54,843 nucleotides of DNA from Elusimicrobiaceae bacterium (GTDB lineage: Bacteria; Elusimicrobiota; Elusimicrobia; Elusimicrobiales; Elusimicrobiaceae), in the NCBI GenBank assembly GCA_016282685.1, contig JAEELM010000010.1, positions 1-54,843 of the forward strand. Reading direction: 5' to 3'. The notes beneath the pieces were generated by a model. That model saw only the letters and a list, made by a program, of their open reading frames with translations. It was not told the origin of the DNA and did not search any database. Positions 1 to 7,840 of the stretch are shown piece after piece; positions within the stretch are counted from its first letter, which is position 1, and each line of letters opens with the position of its first letter. Position numbers and translations under genes: made by a program.

Positions 1-24
1 GTATGTTAAGCCGCGCCCATTACC

Positions 25-846
25 TTATAGTTTTACAAACAAAATTTCCAATAAGTCGCGGAATTTCTTTTCAATTTTTTTCGTTTCGCTGATGGTTTGT
101 GCATGTGAAAGCGGTTTCTTTTCAATGCCGCAACCCATGTTGCTTACCCAGGCCAAGCCTAATACTTGTATATCGCATTGACGGGCAGCAAGCACTTCCG
201 GTACGACGGACATTCCCACAACCGTAGCACCCCATTTTTTAAACATTTGAATTTCGGAAGGGGTTTCAAAGTTGGGCCCGGTAGTAGCCAAGTAAACGCC
301 TTCGCCCGCGTTGACATGTACTTTTTTGGCAGCTGCCAAAGCTACTTTGCGCATATTTTTATTGTAAGCTTCGCTTAGATCAAAGAACATGGGGCCGAAG
401 GCCGGGTCGTGGTTGCCGATAAGCGGGTTATTGCACATAAAATTAATGTGGTCCCTTAAAACACACAGAGAACCGGGTTTGAGTTTTAAGTCCATGGATC
501 CTACCGCTGCGGAAACAAGGAGTTTTTGTACGCCTAACAATTTGAGTGTACGAATGGAAATAGCCAGGTCTTTCATGGGATGGCCTTCATAGTAATGAAA
601 ACGGCCCTGCATGATGACGACTTTTCTTCCTTTGTAAATTCCGAAGATCAGATTGCCGGTGTGCCCCGGTACGGTGCTGCGTAAGAAACCGGGAATAGAA
701 GAATAGGGTACTTTGATTTCTTTTTCAAGTGGCGGTATAGAACCGGCCAGGCCGGAACCGGTGATTAAAGCAATTTCCGGTTTGAAATTTTTTGTTTTTT
801 TATTCAAAAAAGCAGCCGCTTTTTTTACTTGTGCGAGTTGGGTCAT
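25..846 (-). CDS. punA: Purine nucleoside phosphorylase (trimeric PNP/MTAP family)
   Basis: Cleaves purine (deoxy)nucleosides with phosphate to free base plus (deoxy)ribose-1-phosphate in cytosolic purine salvage. About 273 residues, the usual length for the trimeric family. Visible family motifs are ITGSGL near the N-terminus (phosphate-binding loop), VPGHTGNL, GRFHYYEGHP, a TTGPNFETPSE loop, and a C-terminal MSVVPEVLAAR segment. The ATG at 846 is chosen over the longer frame because AGGAGA lies just upstream and the family N-terminus begins there. It follows yraN by 13 bp and ends the minus-strand series exported protein, rnhB, yraN, pnp. The guaC gene at 48.8 kb also belongs to purine interconversion, but the two are not linked. 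Confidence 0.93.
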   Translation of the reverse strand: MTQLAQVKKAAAFLNKKTKNFKPEIALITGSGLAGSIPPLEKEIKVPYSSIPGFLRSTVPGHTGNLIFGIYKGRKVVIMQGRFHYYEGHPMKDLAISIRTLKLLGVQKLLVSAAVGSMDLKLKPGSLCVLRDHINFMCNNPLIGNHDPAFGPMFFDLSEAYNKNMRKVALAAAKKVHVNAGEGVYLATTGPNFETPSEIQMFKKWGATVVGMSVVPEVLAARQCDIQVLGLAWVSNMGCGIEKKPLSHAQTISETKKIEKKFRDLLEILFVKL

Positions 847-859
847 ATACTCTCCTTTA

Positions 860-1219
860 TCACAGAGTAGTGCGCAGGGGGGAAAACGCATTTTGTATAT
901 GTTCCGTTTTCTCCGGCAACACACATATTACATCAAATCTTATACTATCAAATTTTAAGCCGTTTGCTTTAATATACTGGTGTGCCGCTTGTGCAATTTT
1001 GCGTTGCTTGGAGGAAGTTACCGCTGCCAACGGCCCTCCGTAGGCGTGATAGGCACGTGTTTTTACTTCCACAAATACCAGGGTTTTTCTAAGGCAGGCT
1101 ACAATATCAATCTCGCCGCCGTTGCCCCGGTAGTTACGGGCCAGAATGCGGTATCCTTTATCAATTAAGTAAGAAGCGGCTTTTTGTTCGCCCGCTTGCC
1201 CTTGAGAGGTGGTGTTCAT
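860..1219 (-). CDS. yraN: YraN family (UPF0102) nuclease-fold protein
   Basis: A 119-residue member of the YraN/UPF0102 family, which has a restriction-endonuclease-like fold; its cellular role is poorly defined (DNA processing is suspected from the fold). The sequence shows the typical AA-x-YL segment, ILARNYRGNGGEIDIVA with the GEID acidic motif, and FVEVKTR, matching the D-ExK type active site. Its ATG overlaps the rnhB stop codon (ATGA, 4 bp), which implies translational coupling; rnhB-yraN neighbourhood is common in bacteria. It ends 13 bp before the pnp start. Confidence 0.92.
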   Translation of the reverse strand: MNTTSQGQAGEQKAASYLIDKGYRILARNYRGNGGEIDIVACLRKTLVFVEVKTRAYHAYGGPLAAVTSSKQRKIAQAAHQYIKANGLKFDSIRFDVICVLPEKTEHIQNAFSPLRTTL

Positions 1220-1863
1220 GGTAAGAATAAATCTTCGTGGGGGAGTAGCCGGCGGACCGGTCCGAAAGAGCGGCGGTGTTCTTTACAGGGGCCTAATTCT
1301 TTTAGTGCCTGCAAATGCTTGGCTGTTCCATAACCTTTGTGGGTTGCAAAATTGTATCCGGGATAAAGTTGGTCCAGTTGCGTCATGTATTGGTCCCGCG
1401 TTACTTTGGCTAAAATGCTGGCCGCCCCAATGGCCAATGATTTGGCATCTCCGTCAATGATGGGGCGCTGGGTAAAAGGCAGTTGTGCTACCGGATACGG
1501 GCCGTCTACTAATACCAAAGCGTGCGGCAGATTTTCCAATTTTTGTGCGGCACGGCGCATGGCTAAGAAAGTGGCTTGCAAAATATTTAATTCATCAATT
1601 TCTTTGGCACTGGCAAAACCAATCCCGAATAAAACGCCGTTTTCGTGCAAACGTCTAAAAATTTCTTTCCGTTTGGTTTCCGTCAGTTTTTTGCTATCGT
1701 TTACATCAGAAAAATTTTGCACAAGAGAGGGGGGAATAAAACAGGCTGCTGCTACTACCGGCCCTGCTAACGGACCACGGCCGGCTTCATCAATACCGAT
1801 AACAAAATTGGTACCGGTGTCTAAAGCTTGTTGCCTGTCAAATTCTACTAAAGGAGTTAGCAT
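1216..1863 (-). CDS. rnhB: Ribonuclease HII
   Basis: Endonuclease that cuts RNA in RNA-DNA hybrids and removes misincorporated ribonucleotides from DNA, in the cytosol. 215 residues, normal for RNase HII. The N-terminal GIDEAGRGPLAGPVV holds the DE metal ligands, DSKKLTE follows, then VDG and a second acidic region GDAKSLAIGAASILAKVTRD. The start lies 4 bp after the stop of the exported protein at 1868-3073, so the housekeeping trio rnhB-yraN-pnp appears to be transcribed behind it. Confidence 0.96.
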   Translation of the reverse strand: MLTPLVEFDRQQALDTGTNFVIGIDEAGRGPLAGPVVAAACFIPPSLVQNFSDVNDSKKLTETKRKEIFRRLHENGVLFGIGFASAKEIDELNILQATFLAMRRAAQKLENLPHALVLVDGPYPVAQLPFTQRPIIDGDAKSLAIGAASILAKVTRDQYMTQLDQLYPGYNFATHKGYGTAKHLQALKELGPCKEHRRSFGPVRRLLPHEDLFLP

Positions 1864-1867
1864 ATTA

Positions 1868-3073
1868 TTATTTTATCTTTTTTTCTATGATTGTTACATT
1901 GGGTAACGTGCGCAGTTTTTGTGCCGGATTTTGTACAAATATCTTAAAAGCTTCTTCAGGAGTAAACCAATCACGCGGCTTTTCAAGGGGAATGGCAAAG
2001 TTTAACGAGAAACGGTCTTTTACTACGTGATCTCCGTTGAAATAAGTGAGAGGCATTTCCTTGTGTAAATGTACGTGCAACTGATTGGGTTTTTCATATT
2101 CGTGCGGGGTAACGCGCAGCCAGACGGTTTTGTCGGCATTGTGTAAGAAAAGAGCGCGGCGCGGATAATCAATCGTGAGCAGCATTTCATGGGTACGGTA
2201 ATCCCCGTTGACCAGGTAAGTGTAAAAATCAGACAAATGGTCTAAGGGACCGCTAAAGCGGTAAATGCGGTATGGACGGTGTTTGATAAGGATGGAACTG
2301 CCACCGTTTAAATAACTAAACAAACCGCGCTTCATAGAGGTGGACATGCGCTGTTCTACAGAAATTAAAAGCTCGTTGGGGCGGAAGTTTTCGGCAGTTA
2401 GAAAATCAAGATCGTGAATATAACGGATACGGATTTGGGGAGAGCGTTTTCCTTTGGAGAACATCTCAGCTATTTGCGTCTTTTGGGCGACCAATTCTTC
2501 CAATCGTCGTAAAAATTTTATTTCTACGCCCGGATTATGCATACTGGCTATGCGTTCAAAAAGGGCTTTTGTGTGAGGGGTGCCCATGGTAAAATGACGG
2601 TAGTAATAATCCCGGACCAACGTAAGGAAAAAATTGTTTGTGTTATCTACTTGTGATTGTAACACCCGTACATTTTGGTGGATTTTAGTAAGCGAAGCAC
2701 GCGGGAAAGCATAATCCAAATAGAGGTCCAGCTGATCTCTGGGCAGAATGCGCATTGAACCCCCATTGCGGTAAACACGTTTTAAGTGAAGTAACGGAGG
2801 GGCGACAACCGCTTGCGTGATATTGCGTTGCAGTTGGGCAGTTTCTGTGGCAACGACGGGGGTTAGTTTCCCTGCGGTTGAAGCGGCTGTGGGTATAATC
2901 GTTTCTGCCGATATCAGTGGCGGGGGTTGAAGAAGTAATTTGCGTTGGGCAGTCTTTCGTAAACATAATTTAGCCCCTGATACAATCGTTTCATTAGAGA
3001 AAACGGATACAGGGGCTAATAAGAAAACGGAAAAAAGGATAATCCTAAAACAGGGGGGAATCTTATATCTCAT
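1868..3073 (-). CDS. Exported protein of unknown function, paralogue of the gene at 3145-4278
   Basis: About 401 residues with an N-terminal signal peptide (hydrophobic stretch IILFSVFLLAPVSVFS). I do not recognise a known domain. It aligns by eye with the upstream neighbour: both have a DLYLxYAxPRA segment, a xNFF followed by an aromatic-rich stretch, a KxWxRVxxHEYE motif and a histidine-rich VHLxK segment near the C-terminus. The start at 3073 is chosen because a clear sigma70-type promoter (TTGCCA, 17 bp, TATTCT) lies between it and the longer start at 3091. The predicted transcription start falls on or beside the ATG, so the mRNA may be leaderless; no Shine-Dalgarno sequence is visible. 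Confidence 0.85.
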   Translation of the reverse strand: MRYKIPPCFRIILFSVFLLAPVSVFSNETIVSGAKLCLRKTAQRKLLLQPPPLISAETIIPTAASTAGKLTPVVATETAQLQRNITQAVVAPPLLHLKRVYRNGGSMRILPRDQLDLYLDYAFPRASLTKIHQNVRVLQSQVDNTNNFFLTLVRDYYYRHFTMGTPHTKALFERIASMHNPGVEIKFLRRLEELVAQKTQIAEMFSKGKRSPQIRIRYIHDLDFLTAENFRPNELLISVEQRMSTSMKRGLFSYLNGGSSILIKHRPYRIYRFSGPLDHLSDFYTYLVNGDYRTHEMLLTIDYPRRALFLHNADKTVWLRVTPHEYEKPNQLHVHLHKEMPLTYFNGDHVVKDRFSLNFAIPLEKPRDWFTPEEAFKIFVQNPAQKLRTLPNVTIIEKKIK

Positions 3074-3079
3074 ACCTAT

Positions 3080-3108
3080 AGAATAGCACAAAAAAAGTAC
3101 TTTGGCAA
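3080..3108 (-). promoter_or_regulatory. Sigma70-type promoter of the exported gene at 1868-3073
   Basis: On the minus strand TTGCCA (3103-3108) and TATTCT (3080-3085) are 17 bp apart. The expected transcription start, about 7 bp downstream, coincides with the A of the ATG at 3073. Unlike its paralogue at 3145-4278, this gene has no TRGGYC-N4-GRCCC element. Confidence 0.6.
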
Positions 3109-3144
3109 GAAAGGGCGTTTTGTGCTTTTTCCTCCCTTTTGGGC

Positions 3145-4278
3145 TTATTCTACCGTTACAAGCGGGTTAGCGGTAAGGATGCGCTGAGGTTTGTCAATCA
3201 GCAACGTGCGCCAAATGCTTTCGTCGACGCCTGGTGTGTTAAGAAAGCGTGGGCGCGAAAGCTGAATTCTTAAATTAAACAAGACGTAATCGTTTACAGT
3301 TTTACCGTTTACGGTATATTGAGTCGGCACCAGTTTTTCTAAATGAACGTGTGGAGCGACGTTTTCATATTCATGGTCGGAAACACGAATCCAAGATGTT
3401 TTATCTTCATTAAAAAGGAAAAAATTCTTTGGAGTGGGGGTAGATAAAAACATCTTTTTCTGGGGGCCGTATCCGTTGAGTAAGAAAGAATAGAGAGAGA
3501 CCATGTCTTCGACGTTATTATAAAATTGTGTGGGAAATTTTCCTTTGGGGGTGTAAACGGCGGAAGATGCCAATAAGTCCGGAAAGAAATCGCTTTTGAA
3601 CTGAGAAGATAATATTCTTTCAACAGTTAATACCAGATCATCCGGATTAAAAGTTTGAAAAGAAATAGGAGTTTTCCCCATATATTTTACAAGCAAGGAA
3701 GAAGGACCTACGTTTAAAGCGGCTCCTATCTCTTGCCGGCTTTGGGCCAATGTTTCCAAACGGTTTAAAACTTGTTCTTCTAAGGCCGGGTTATTTTGGG
3801 CTCCCACTTCTTTGAAAAAATCTTTCATTTCCGGAGAGCCTTTGCGGTGAAACGTATTAAAAAAATACTTTGTAGCCAGTGGGACGAAAAAGTTATTTTC
3901 GTTATTTACCGCTTTTTGTAATAAACGGACATTTCCCAATACTTGGCTTATCGGTGCGCGCGGTAAGGCATAATTAAGATAGAGATCTATTTGCGAATGA
4001 TGGAGAAAAATTTTTGCCTGACCGGACGGAACAATTTTATAAGTGAGATTTAATGTAGGGGGAGTGGTAGCCGCTTTTGCCACTTGAGATTGAAGTAAAG
4101 AGTTCATTCCTGCAGCTGCCGTGCGGGACAGAGAGCTGGGTACAATAGCCGGGGGAACTAGCATTGTTGCCTCACCCATAGCGTTGCGGATAATTTTTAC
4201 CGCCCCGCCTTGCGCATATCCCACGACTGTTAAACAAAAAAATACAGATATTAAAAATAAGGTTTGTTTGATCTTCAT
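3145..4278 (-). CDS. Exported protein of unknown function, paralogue of the gene at 1868-3073
   Basis: About 377 residues. The ATG at 4278 opens a good signal peptide (MKIKQTLFLISVFFCLTVVG, cut after YAQ) and is preferred over the longer frame because the -10 box lies between the two starts. After the signal comes an Ala/Val-rich stretch, then a body shared with the 1868-3073 product (DLYLNYALPRAPIS, WIRVSDHEYE, VHLEK). No known domain recognised. No Shine-Dalgarno is seen; the predicted transcript begins at the ATG, so leaderless translation is likely. It carries one of the seven shared regulatory elements (4314-4328), whereas its paralogue uses a plain promoter. Confidence 0.86.
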   Translation of the reverse strand: MKIKQTLFLISVFFCLTVVGYAQGGAVKIIRNAMGEATMLVPPAIVPSSLSRTAAAGMNSLLQSQVAKAATTPPTLNLTYKIVPSGQAKIFLHHSQIDLYLNYALPRAPISQVLGNVRLLQKAVNNENNFFVPLATKYFFNTFHRKGSPEMKDFFKEVGAQNNPALEEQVLNRLETLAQSRQEIGAALNVGPSSLLVKYMGKTPISFQTFNPDDLVLTVERILSSQFKSDFFPDLLASSAVYTPKGKFPTQFYNNVEDMVSLYSFLLNGYGPQKKMFLSTPTPKNFFLFNEDKTSWIRVSDHEYENVAPHVHLEKLVPTQYTVNGKTVNDYVLFNLRIQLSRPRFLNTPGVDESIWRTLLIDKPQRILTANPLVTVE

Positions 4279-4284
4279 ATTTTT

Positions 4285-4351
4285 AGAATAGAAAAAAAAT
4301 CCTTTTAATAACAGGGTCAAAAGACCTAGTTGGAAAGGGAAAAAGGGCCTA
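4285..4351 (-). promoter_or_regulatory. Regulon promoter A: TRGGYC-N4-GRCCC element, -10 box and upstream half-site
   Basis: Minus strand: TAGGTCTTTTGACCC (4314-4328), then exactly 23 bp, then the -10 TATTCT (4285-4290). A second half-site TAGGCC lies 23 bp upstream of the first (GGGCCTA on the plus strand, 4345-4351). The same arrangement occurs at six other promoters in the window. Confidence 0.7.
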
Positions 4352-4387
4352 TTGAGCAATTGGGTATAAATAGGAATAAGGAAACAT

Positions 4388-4419
4388 CAAAAACCCCGGG
4401 CAAAGCGCTTTGCCCGGGG
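4388..4419 (-). terminator. Intrinsic terminator of the fmt-rplS operon
   Basis: A perfect GC-rich palindrome (arms 4394-4406 and 4407-4419) followed on the minus strand by TTTTTG. It lies 30 bp after the rplS stop codon. Confidence 0.88.
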
Positions 4420-4448
4420 TATATTCGGAGTTTTGGTTTCCGTTTCGA

Positions 4449-4844
4449 TTATTTCGCCTCTGCGGTGGGTTCTTCGGCAGTTTCTGCAGTGCCTTCTTGC
4501 GGAACTTGTTTTTTGAGTTCTTGTAAGCGGGCAGCTTTACCGGAGAGTTTGGTTAAGTAATTGAGTTTTGCACGGCGTACTTTACCGACTTTGAGTACTT
4601 CAATGCTATCCACGCGGGGGGAGTGGATCGGGAAAATGCGTTCCACACCTACGCCAAAGGATACTTTGCGCACGGTAAAAGTTTCACCAATGCCGGTGCC
4701 TTTACGGGCAATCACAACGCCGTCAAAAGTTTGCAAGCGTTCGTTGTCGCCTTCCACTACTTTTACTTTTACGCGCACGGTGTCGCCGGCTTTAAAAGTA
4801 GGCACATTGGTTTTAAGATTGTGTTTAATTTCGTTGATATTCAT
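4449..4844 (-). CDS. rplS: 50S ribosomal protein L19
   Basis: 131 residues. Component of the large ribosomal subunit at the 30S-50S interface. The core is canonical: [62 protein letters not shown]. The C-terminus extends about 15-20 residues beyond the usual end with a Glu/Ala/Thr-rich acidic tail. It lies 5 bp downstream of trmD and is followed by a strong terminator, closing the operon. Confidence 0.97.
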   Translation of the reverse strand: MNINEIKHNLKTNVPTFKAGDTVRVKVKVVEGDNERLQTFDGVVIARKGTGIGETFTVRKVSFGVGVERIFPIHSPRVDSIEVLKVGKVRRAKLNYLTKLSGKAARLQELKKQVPQEGTAETAEEPTAEAK

Positions 4845-4849
4845 ACGTC

Positions 4850-5572
4850 TTACTTCCTCCGAATCTGTTTTTTGCGTTGGACCTTTTTCACTTTGACTTG
4901 AGAGGCGTTGGCAAGTAAATCGGGCCTAAACTTTTTTGTAATTTTTAAAGACTCTGCGTGTTTCCACGCTTCTATTTCCTTATGGTTACCGTTCAAAAGT
5001 ACTTGCGGTACGCGGCGCCGGCGCCAAACTTCCGGCCGGGTATATTGCGGCGCTTCCAGCAAATTATTTTCAAACGATTCCGACGAGGTCACCCCGTCTT
5101 TTTTAAACGTCCCGGGTTGCAAACGCGTTAATGCGTCTATCATTACGCAGGCGGCTAATTCTCCACCTGTTAAAATGAAATCCCCTAAGGACACTTCTAA
5201 ATCTATTTCCGGGTAAATCCGCGCATCTACTCCTTCATAATGACCGCACACAATGATTAAGTGTTTTTTCTTTGCCAATTTTTTAGCCAACGACTGGCTA
5301 AATACTTGGCCGCGCGGACTGGTCATTATAACGAAAGACGTTTTCTTACGTAGACTTTTAATGGCCTGGTAAAGAGGTTCTGCTTTCAGCAACATTCCCG
5401 GCCCGCCGCCGTAAGGACGGTCGTCAATCGTTTTGTGCTTGTCTTGGGTAAAATCCCTTGGACTAAGCGTACCCAGTTTGATTATCCCCGCTTTGCGCGC
5501 ACGCCCCACGATACTTTGGGAAAGCGCTTGCTCTACTAACGGACCAAAAGCGGTGATAACGTCTATTTTCAT
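4850..5572 (-). CDS. trmD: tRNA (guanine-N1)-methyltransferase TrmD
   Basis: Methylates G37 of tRNAs using S-adenosylmethionine, preventing +1 frameshifting. 240 residues, typical. SPOUT-fold signatures are present: [11 protein letters not shown], the knot region [12 protein letters not shown] (here VCGHYEGVD), and [14 protein letters not shown]. Its ATG overlaps the khpA stop by 1 bp (TAATG). In most bacteria rimM sits between the KH gene and trmD; here it does not. Confidence 0.97.
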   Translation of the reverse strand: MKIDVITAFGPLVEQALSQSIVGRARKAGIIKLGTLSPRDFTQDKHKTIDDRPYGGGPGMLLKAEPLYQAIKSLRKKTSFVIMTSPRGQVFSQSLAKKLAKKKHLIIVCGHYEGVDARIYPEIDLEVSLGDFILTGGELAACVMIDALTRLQPGTFKKDGVTSSESFENNLLEAPQYTRPEVWRRRRVPQVLLNGNHKEIEAWKHAESLKITKKFRPDLLANASQVKVKKVQRKKQIRRK

Positions 5573-5802
5573 TAATCTTCCAGCTTTAGGGTAACTTTTT
5601 TATTTTGATTGGAGGCAGCTGCCGTCAAAACCGTGCGAATGGCTTTGATAATACAACCGTCTTTTCCAATCACTTTACCTTTATCGGCGGCATCCACTTT
5701 TGTGGATAAGTAAATTTTATTTTGCTCTATCTTTTCTTCCACGACTACATTATCGGGCGTAGAAGAAAGAGATTTTAATAAGAGCGTGGCAAGTTCTTTC
5801 AT
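5572..5802 (-). CDS. khpA: KH-domain RNA-binding protein KhpA
   Basis: 76-residue single KH-domain protein. The GxxG RNA-binding loop is visible as VIGKDGCIIKAIR, preceded by the YLSTKVDAADKGK strand. KhpA proteins bind many RNAs and are linked to cell-division and envelope regulation in Gram-positives; the role here is unknown. It sits in the conserved place after rpsP (14 bp gap) and is translationally coupled to trmD by a one-base overlap. Confidence 0.93.
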   Translation of the reverse strand: MKELATLLLKSLSSTPDNVVVEEKIEQNKIYLSTKVDAADKGKVIGKDGCIIKAIRTVLTAAASNQNKKVTLKLED

Positions 5803-5816
5803 AACTTTTTATCTGC

Positions 5817-6065
5817 TTATTTCGCGCTGGCTTTTTTGATTAAGCTGGCAACGGTTTGAGAAGGTTTTGCACCTACTTTCAACCAGTATTCTACTCTAGG
5901 CATATTTAATTTTACTTGGTCGGCCGCATTGGGGTTGCTGGGTTGATATTGGCCGAGTACTTCTTTGGCTTCTTTACCTACCGCAGTGGATTTTTCAATC
6001 GCTACCACTCTGTATTGAGCCACACCTTTTTTGCCGACTCTTTGTAATCTAATTGCTACTGCCAT
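5817..6065 (-). CDS. rpsP: 30S ribosomal protein S16
   Basis: 82 residues, normal for S16. Begins MAVAIRLQRVGKKGVAQYRVV, with the family's RLxRxGxKxxPxYRIV pattern slightly changed (Ala-Gln for the usual Pro). The ATG at 6065 is preceded by AAGGAGA, which rules out the longer upstream frame. Binds 16S rRNA in the 5' domain and aids 30S assembly. Confidence 0.96.
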   Translation of the reverse strand: MAVAIRLQRVGKKGVAQYRVVAIEKSTAVGKEAKEVLGQYQPSNPNAADQVKLNMPRVEYWLKVGAKPSQTVASLIKKASAK

Positions 6066-6105
6066 TTTGTTTCTCCTTGTATTGCTTTTGCTTTGCAAAA
6101 GCGGT

Positions 6106-6801
6106 TTAAATATCCGAGGCCGCCTGTCTGATTTGGTTGAGGGCCGTTGCAGGGTCCGCGGCGTTAAAAATCGCACTTCCGGCTACCAATGCGTCTGCCC
6201 CGGCTTTTGCAGCCCGCGCAGCAGTTTGAACATTGATGCCGCCATCTACTTCCAGCCAAATCGCACGGCCGGAACGGGTAATGAGTTGCCTTACTTGCTT
6301 CAGTTGCGTTTCGCTTTGGGGCAGAAAAGCCTGCCCGCCAAAGCCCGGATAAACACTCATTACTAAAATCAAATCCAATTCATTCAAAAACGGAACAATT
6401 CTTTCCGGGGGCGTATCGGGCTTGATGGAAAGGCCTGTTTTTACCCCTAGCTTTTTGATAGCGGTTAATGACTGTTGCACGTCATCTTTGGCTTCTGCGT
6501 GCACGGTCAAAAGATCCGCCCCGGCTTTGGCAAACGGCTCAATAAATAATAACGGATGCTCTACCATCAGGTGGACATCCAATGCCAAGCGGGTTTTTCC
6601 GTTTAAACTTTTCACAATAGACGGACCGAAACTTAAATTCGGTACAAAATGCCCGTCCATAATATCCACATGCAGCCAATCGGCTCCTGCATTTTCTACC
6701 GTTTGTACACTGGTACCCAGTGAAAACAAATCAGCAGACAGGATAGATGGCGCAACAGATATTTTACCATTTACTGCGGGCATTTTGGAAGTTTTTTTCA
6801 T
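6106..6801 (-). CDS. rpe: Ribulose-phosphate 3-epimerase
   Basis: Interconverts ribulose-5-phosphate and xylulose-5-phosphate in the pentose phosphate pathway. 231 residues with a short N-terminal extension. Motifs: APSILSADLFSLG, WLHVDIMDGHFVPNLSFGP (metal-binding HxD), LDVHLMVEHP, LILVMSVYPGFGGQAF and EVDGGIN near the C-terminus. The start overlaps the PASTA gene stop (ATGA, 4 bp); an internal ATG at 6783 is an alternative start. Confidence 0.96.
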   Translation of the reverse strand: MKKTSKMPAVNGKISVAPSILSADLFSLGTSVQTVENAGADWLHVDIMDGHFVPNLSFGPSIVKSLNGKTRLALDVHLMVEHPLLFIEPFAKAGADLLTVHAEAKDDVQQSLTAIKKLGVKTGLSIKPDTPPERIVPFLNELDLILVMSVYPGFGGQAFLPQSETQLKQVRQLITRSGRAIWLEVDGGINVQTAARAAKAGADALVAGSAIFNAADPATALNQIRQAASDI

Positions 6802-7802
6802 AGAACTTCCCGTTCCCGTACCAAAATACCGTCTGAAAATACGCGAATAGTTCCGCGCCCCGCATAGGGAATTTCCATATCAATTTTGGAGCCGGGTTGC
6901 TTCATTTCGTTAAATACTTCATTTTCACCGGAAGCATCTTCCACCGTTACGCGCACGCGGCTGGCATTCTTTCCTTGCGGCATTTCGTAATGCAAGTGAT
7001 ATGATTTTTCGTTATCGGCCGTTTCGCGCCGGCTGACGGTAACTTCCACATTGCTTTTGGGAGCAATCTGCGTGTCTGCTGCCGGAGATTGGGCTGCTAC
7101 TGTTCCGTTGGGGAACACGGAGGAAGGATCTTCCTTGATGATTAAATTGATGTCATGGTGACTGGCCCAAAGGGTAGCTTCGGCCAATTTTTTACTTTTG
7201 AAATTGGGAACTAATACTACACTGGCCGGCGGGGCTCCGTTGGATAATACCAACGACACATTGTCGCCTTTTTGCACCATGTTGTCTGCTTTTGGATTTT
7301 GAGAAATGATGACTCCTTTTTCGTATGTAAGCGAATAGGCATTGTCCACCCGATCTACATTCAAGCCGGCTTGGCGAATGGCTAATTGACCGTCACGCAA
7401 AGCGGAACCCACTACGTTGGGTACAAATACCATTTCGTCCCCTTGGCTGATCCATACGCGGATTACACGCCCTTCCCGTACGGTAGAACCGCCGGAAGGA
7501 ATTTGACGAAGCACGGACCCCGGGGCAATATCGCGGGCAAATTCTACGCCGGCTTGTTTCAAGGCTAAATTTTGTTGGGCCAACAACCCCAACGCTTGAG
7601 AGAGAGGTTTTTGGGTCAAATCGGGCACGGTAACTTCTTTGCGGGTGTGAATGAGGGCCCCCAACGCCCAATCAGCCGATAGAACGATTAATGCAATAAA
7701 AAATAAAACAACTAGTCCCACGATACCCCAGCGGGTAAGCGGAGAAGATTTCTTTTTTTTCTTTTTCAAAAATTCATCAAAATTTTCGTTTGTATTTGCC
7801 AT
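6798..7802 (-). CDS. Membrane-anchored PASTA-domain protein without a kinase domain
   Basis: 334 residues. A Lys-rich cytosolic N-terminus (FLKKKKKKSS) is followed by one membrane segment at about 25-50 (GIVGLVVLFFIALIVLS), then roughly three extracytoplasmic PASTA repeats, each starting with a V-P-x(L/V/F) strand (VPDLTQKPLSQAL, VPNVVGSALRDGQ, VPNFKSKKLAEA) and holding turns such as GSTVREG. PASTA domains bind peptidoglycan fragments or beta-lactams in Ser/Thr kinases and PBPs; neither catalytic domain is present here. The C-terminal approx. 70 residues are not PASTA and look beta-rich. It lies 38 bp after the TPM gene and overlaps rpe. Confidence 0.88.
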   Translation of the reverse strand: MANTNENFDEFLKKKKKKSSPLTRWGIVGLVVLFFIALIVLSADWALGALIHTRKEVTVPDLTQKPLSQALGLLAQQNLALKQAGVEFARDIAPGSVLRQIPSGGSTVREGRVIRVWISQGDEMVFVPNVVGSALRDGQLAIRQAGLNVDRVDNAYSLTYEKGVIISQNPKADNMVQKGDNVSLVLSNGAPPASVVLVPNFKSKKLAEATLWASHHDINLIIKEDPSSVFPNGTVAAQSPAADTQIAPKSNVEVTVSRRETADNEKSYHLHYEMPQGKNASRVRVTVEDASGENEVFNEMKQPGSKIDMEIPYAGRGTIRVFSDGILVREREVL

Positions 7803-7840
7803 AATTGTATTGTAGCAAACTTAGAAGGTGCGTTCAACTG

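Noticed and set aside
3074-3091. Longer start for the 1868-3073 gene
   Set aside because: It lies upstream of the -10 box and would put non-signal residues before the signal peptide.
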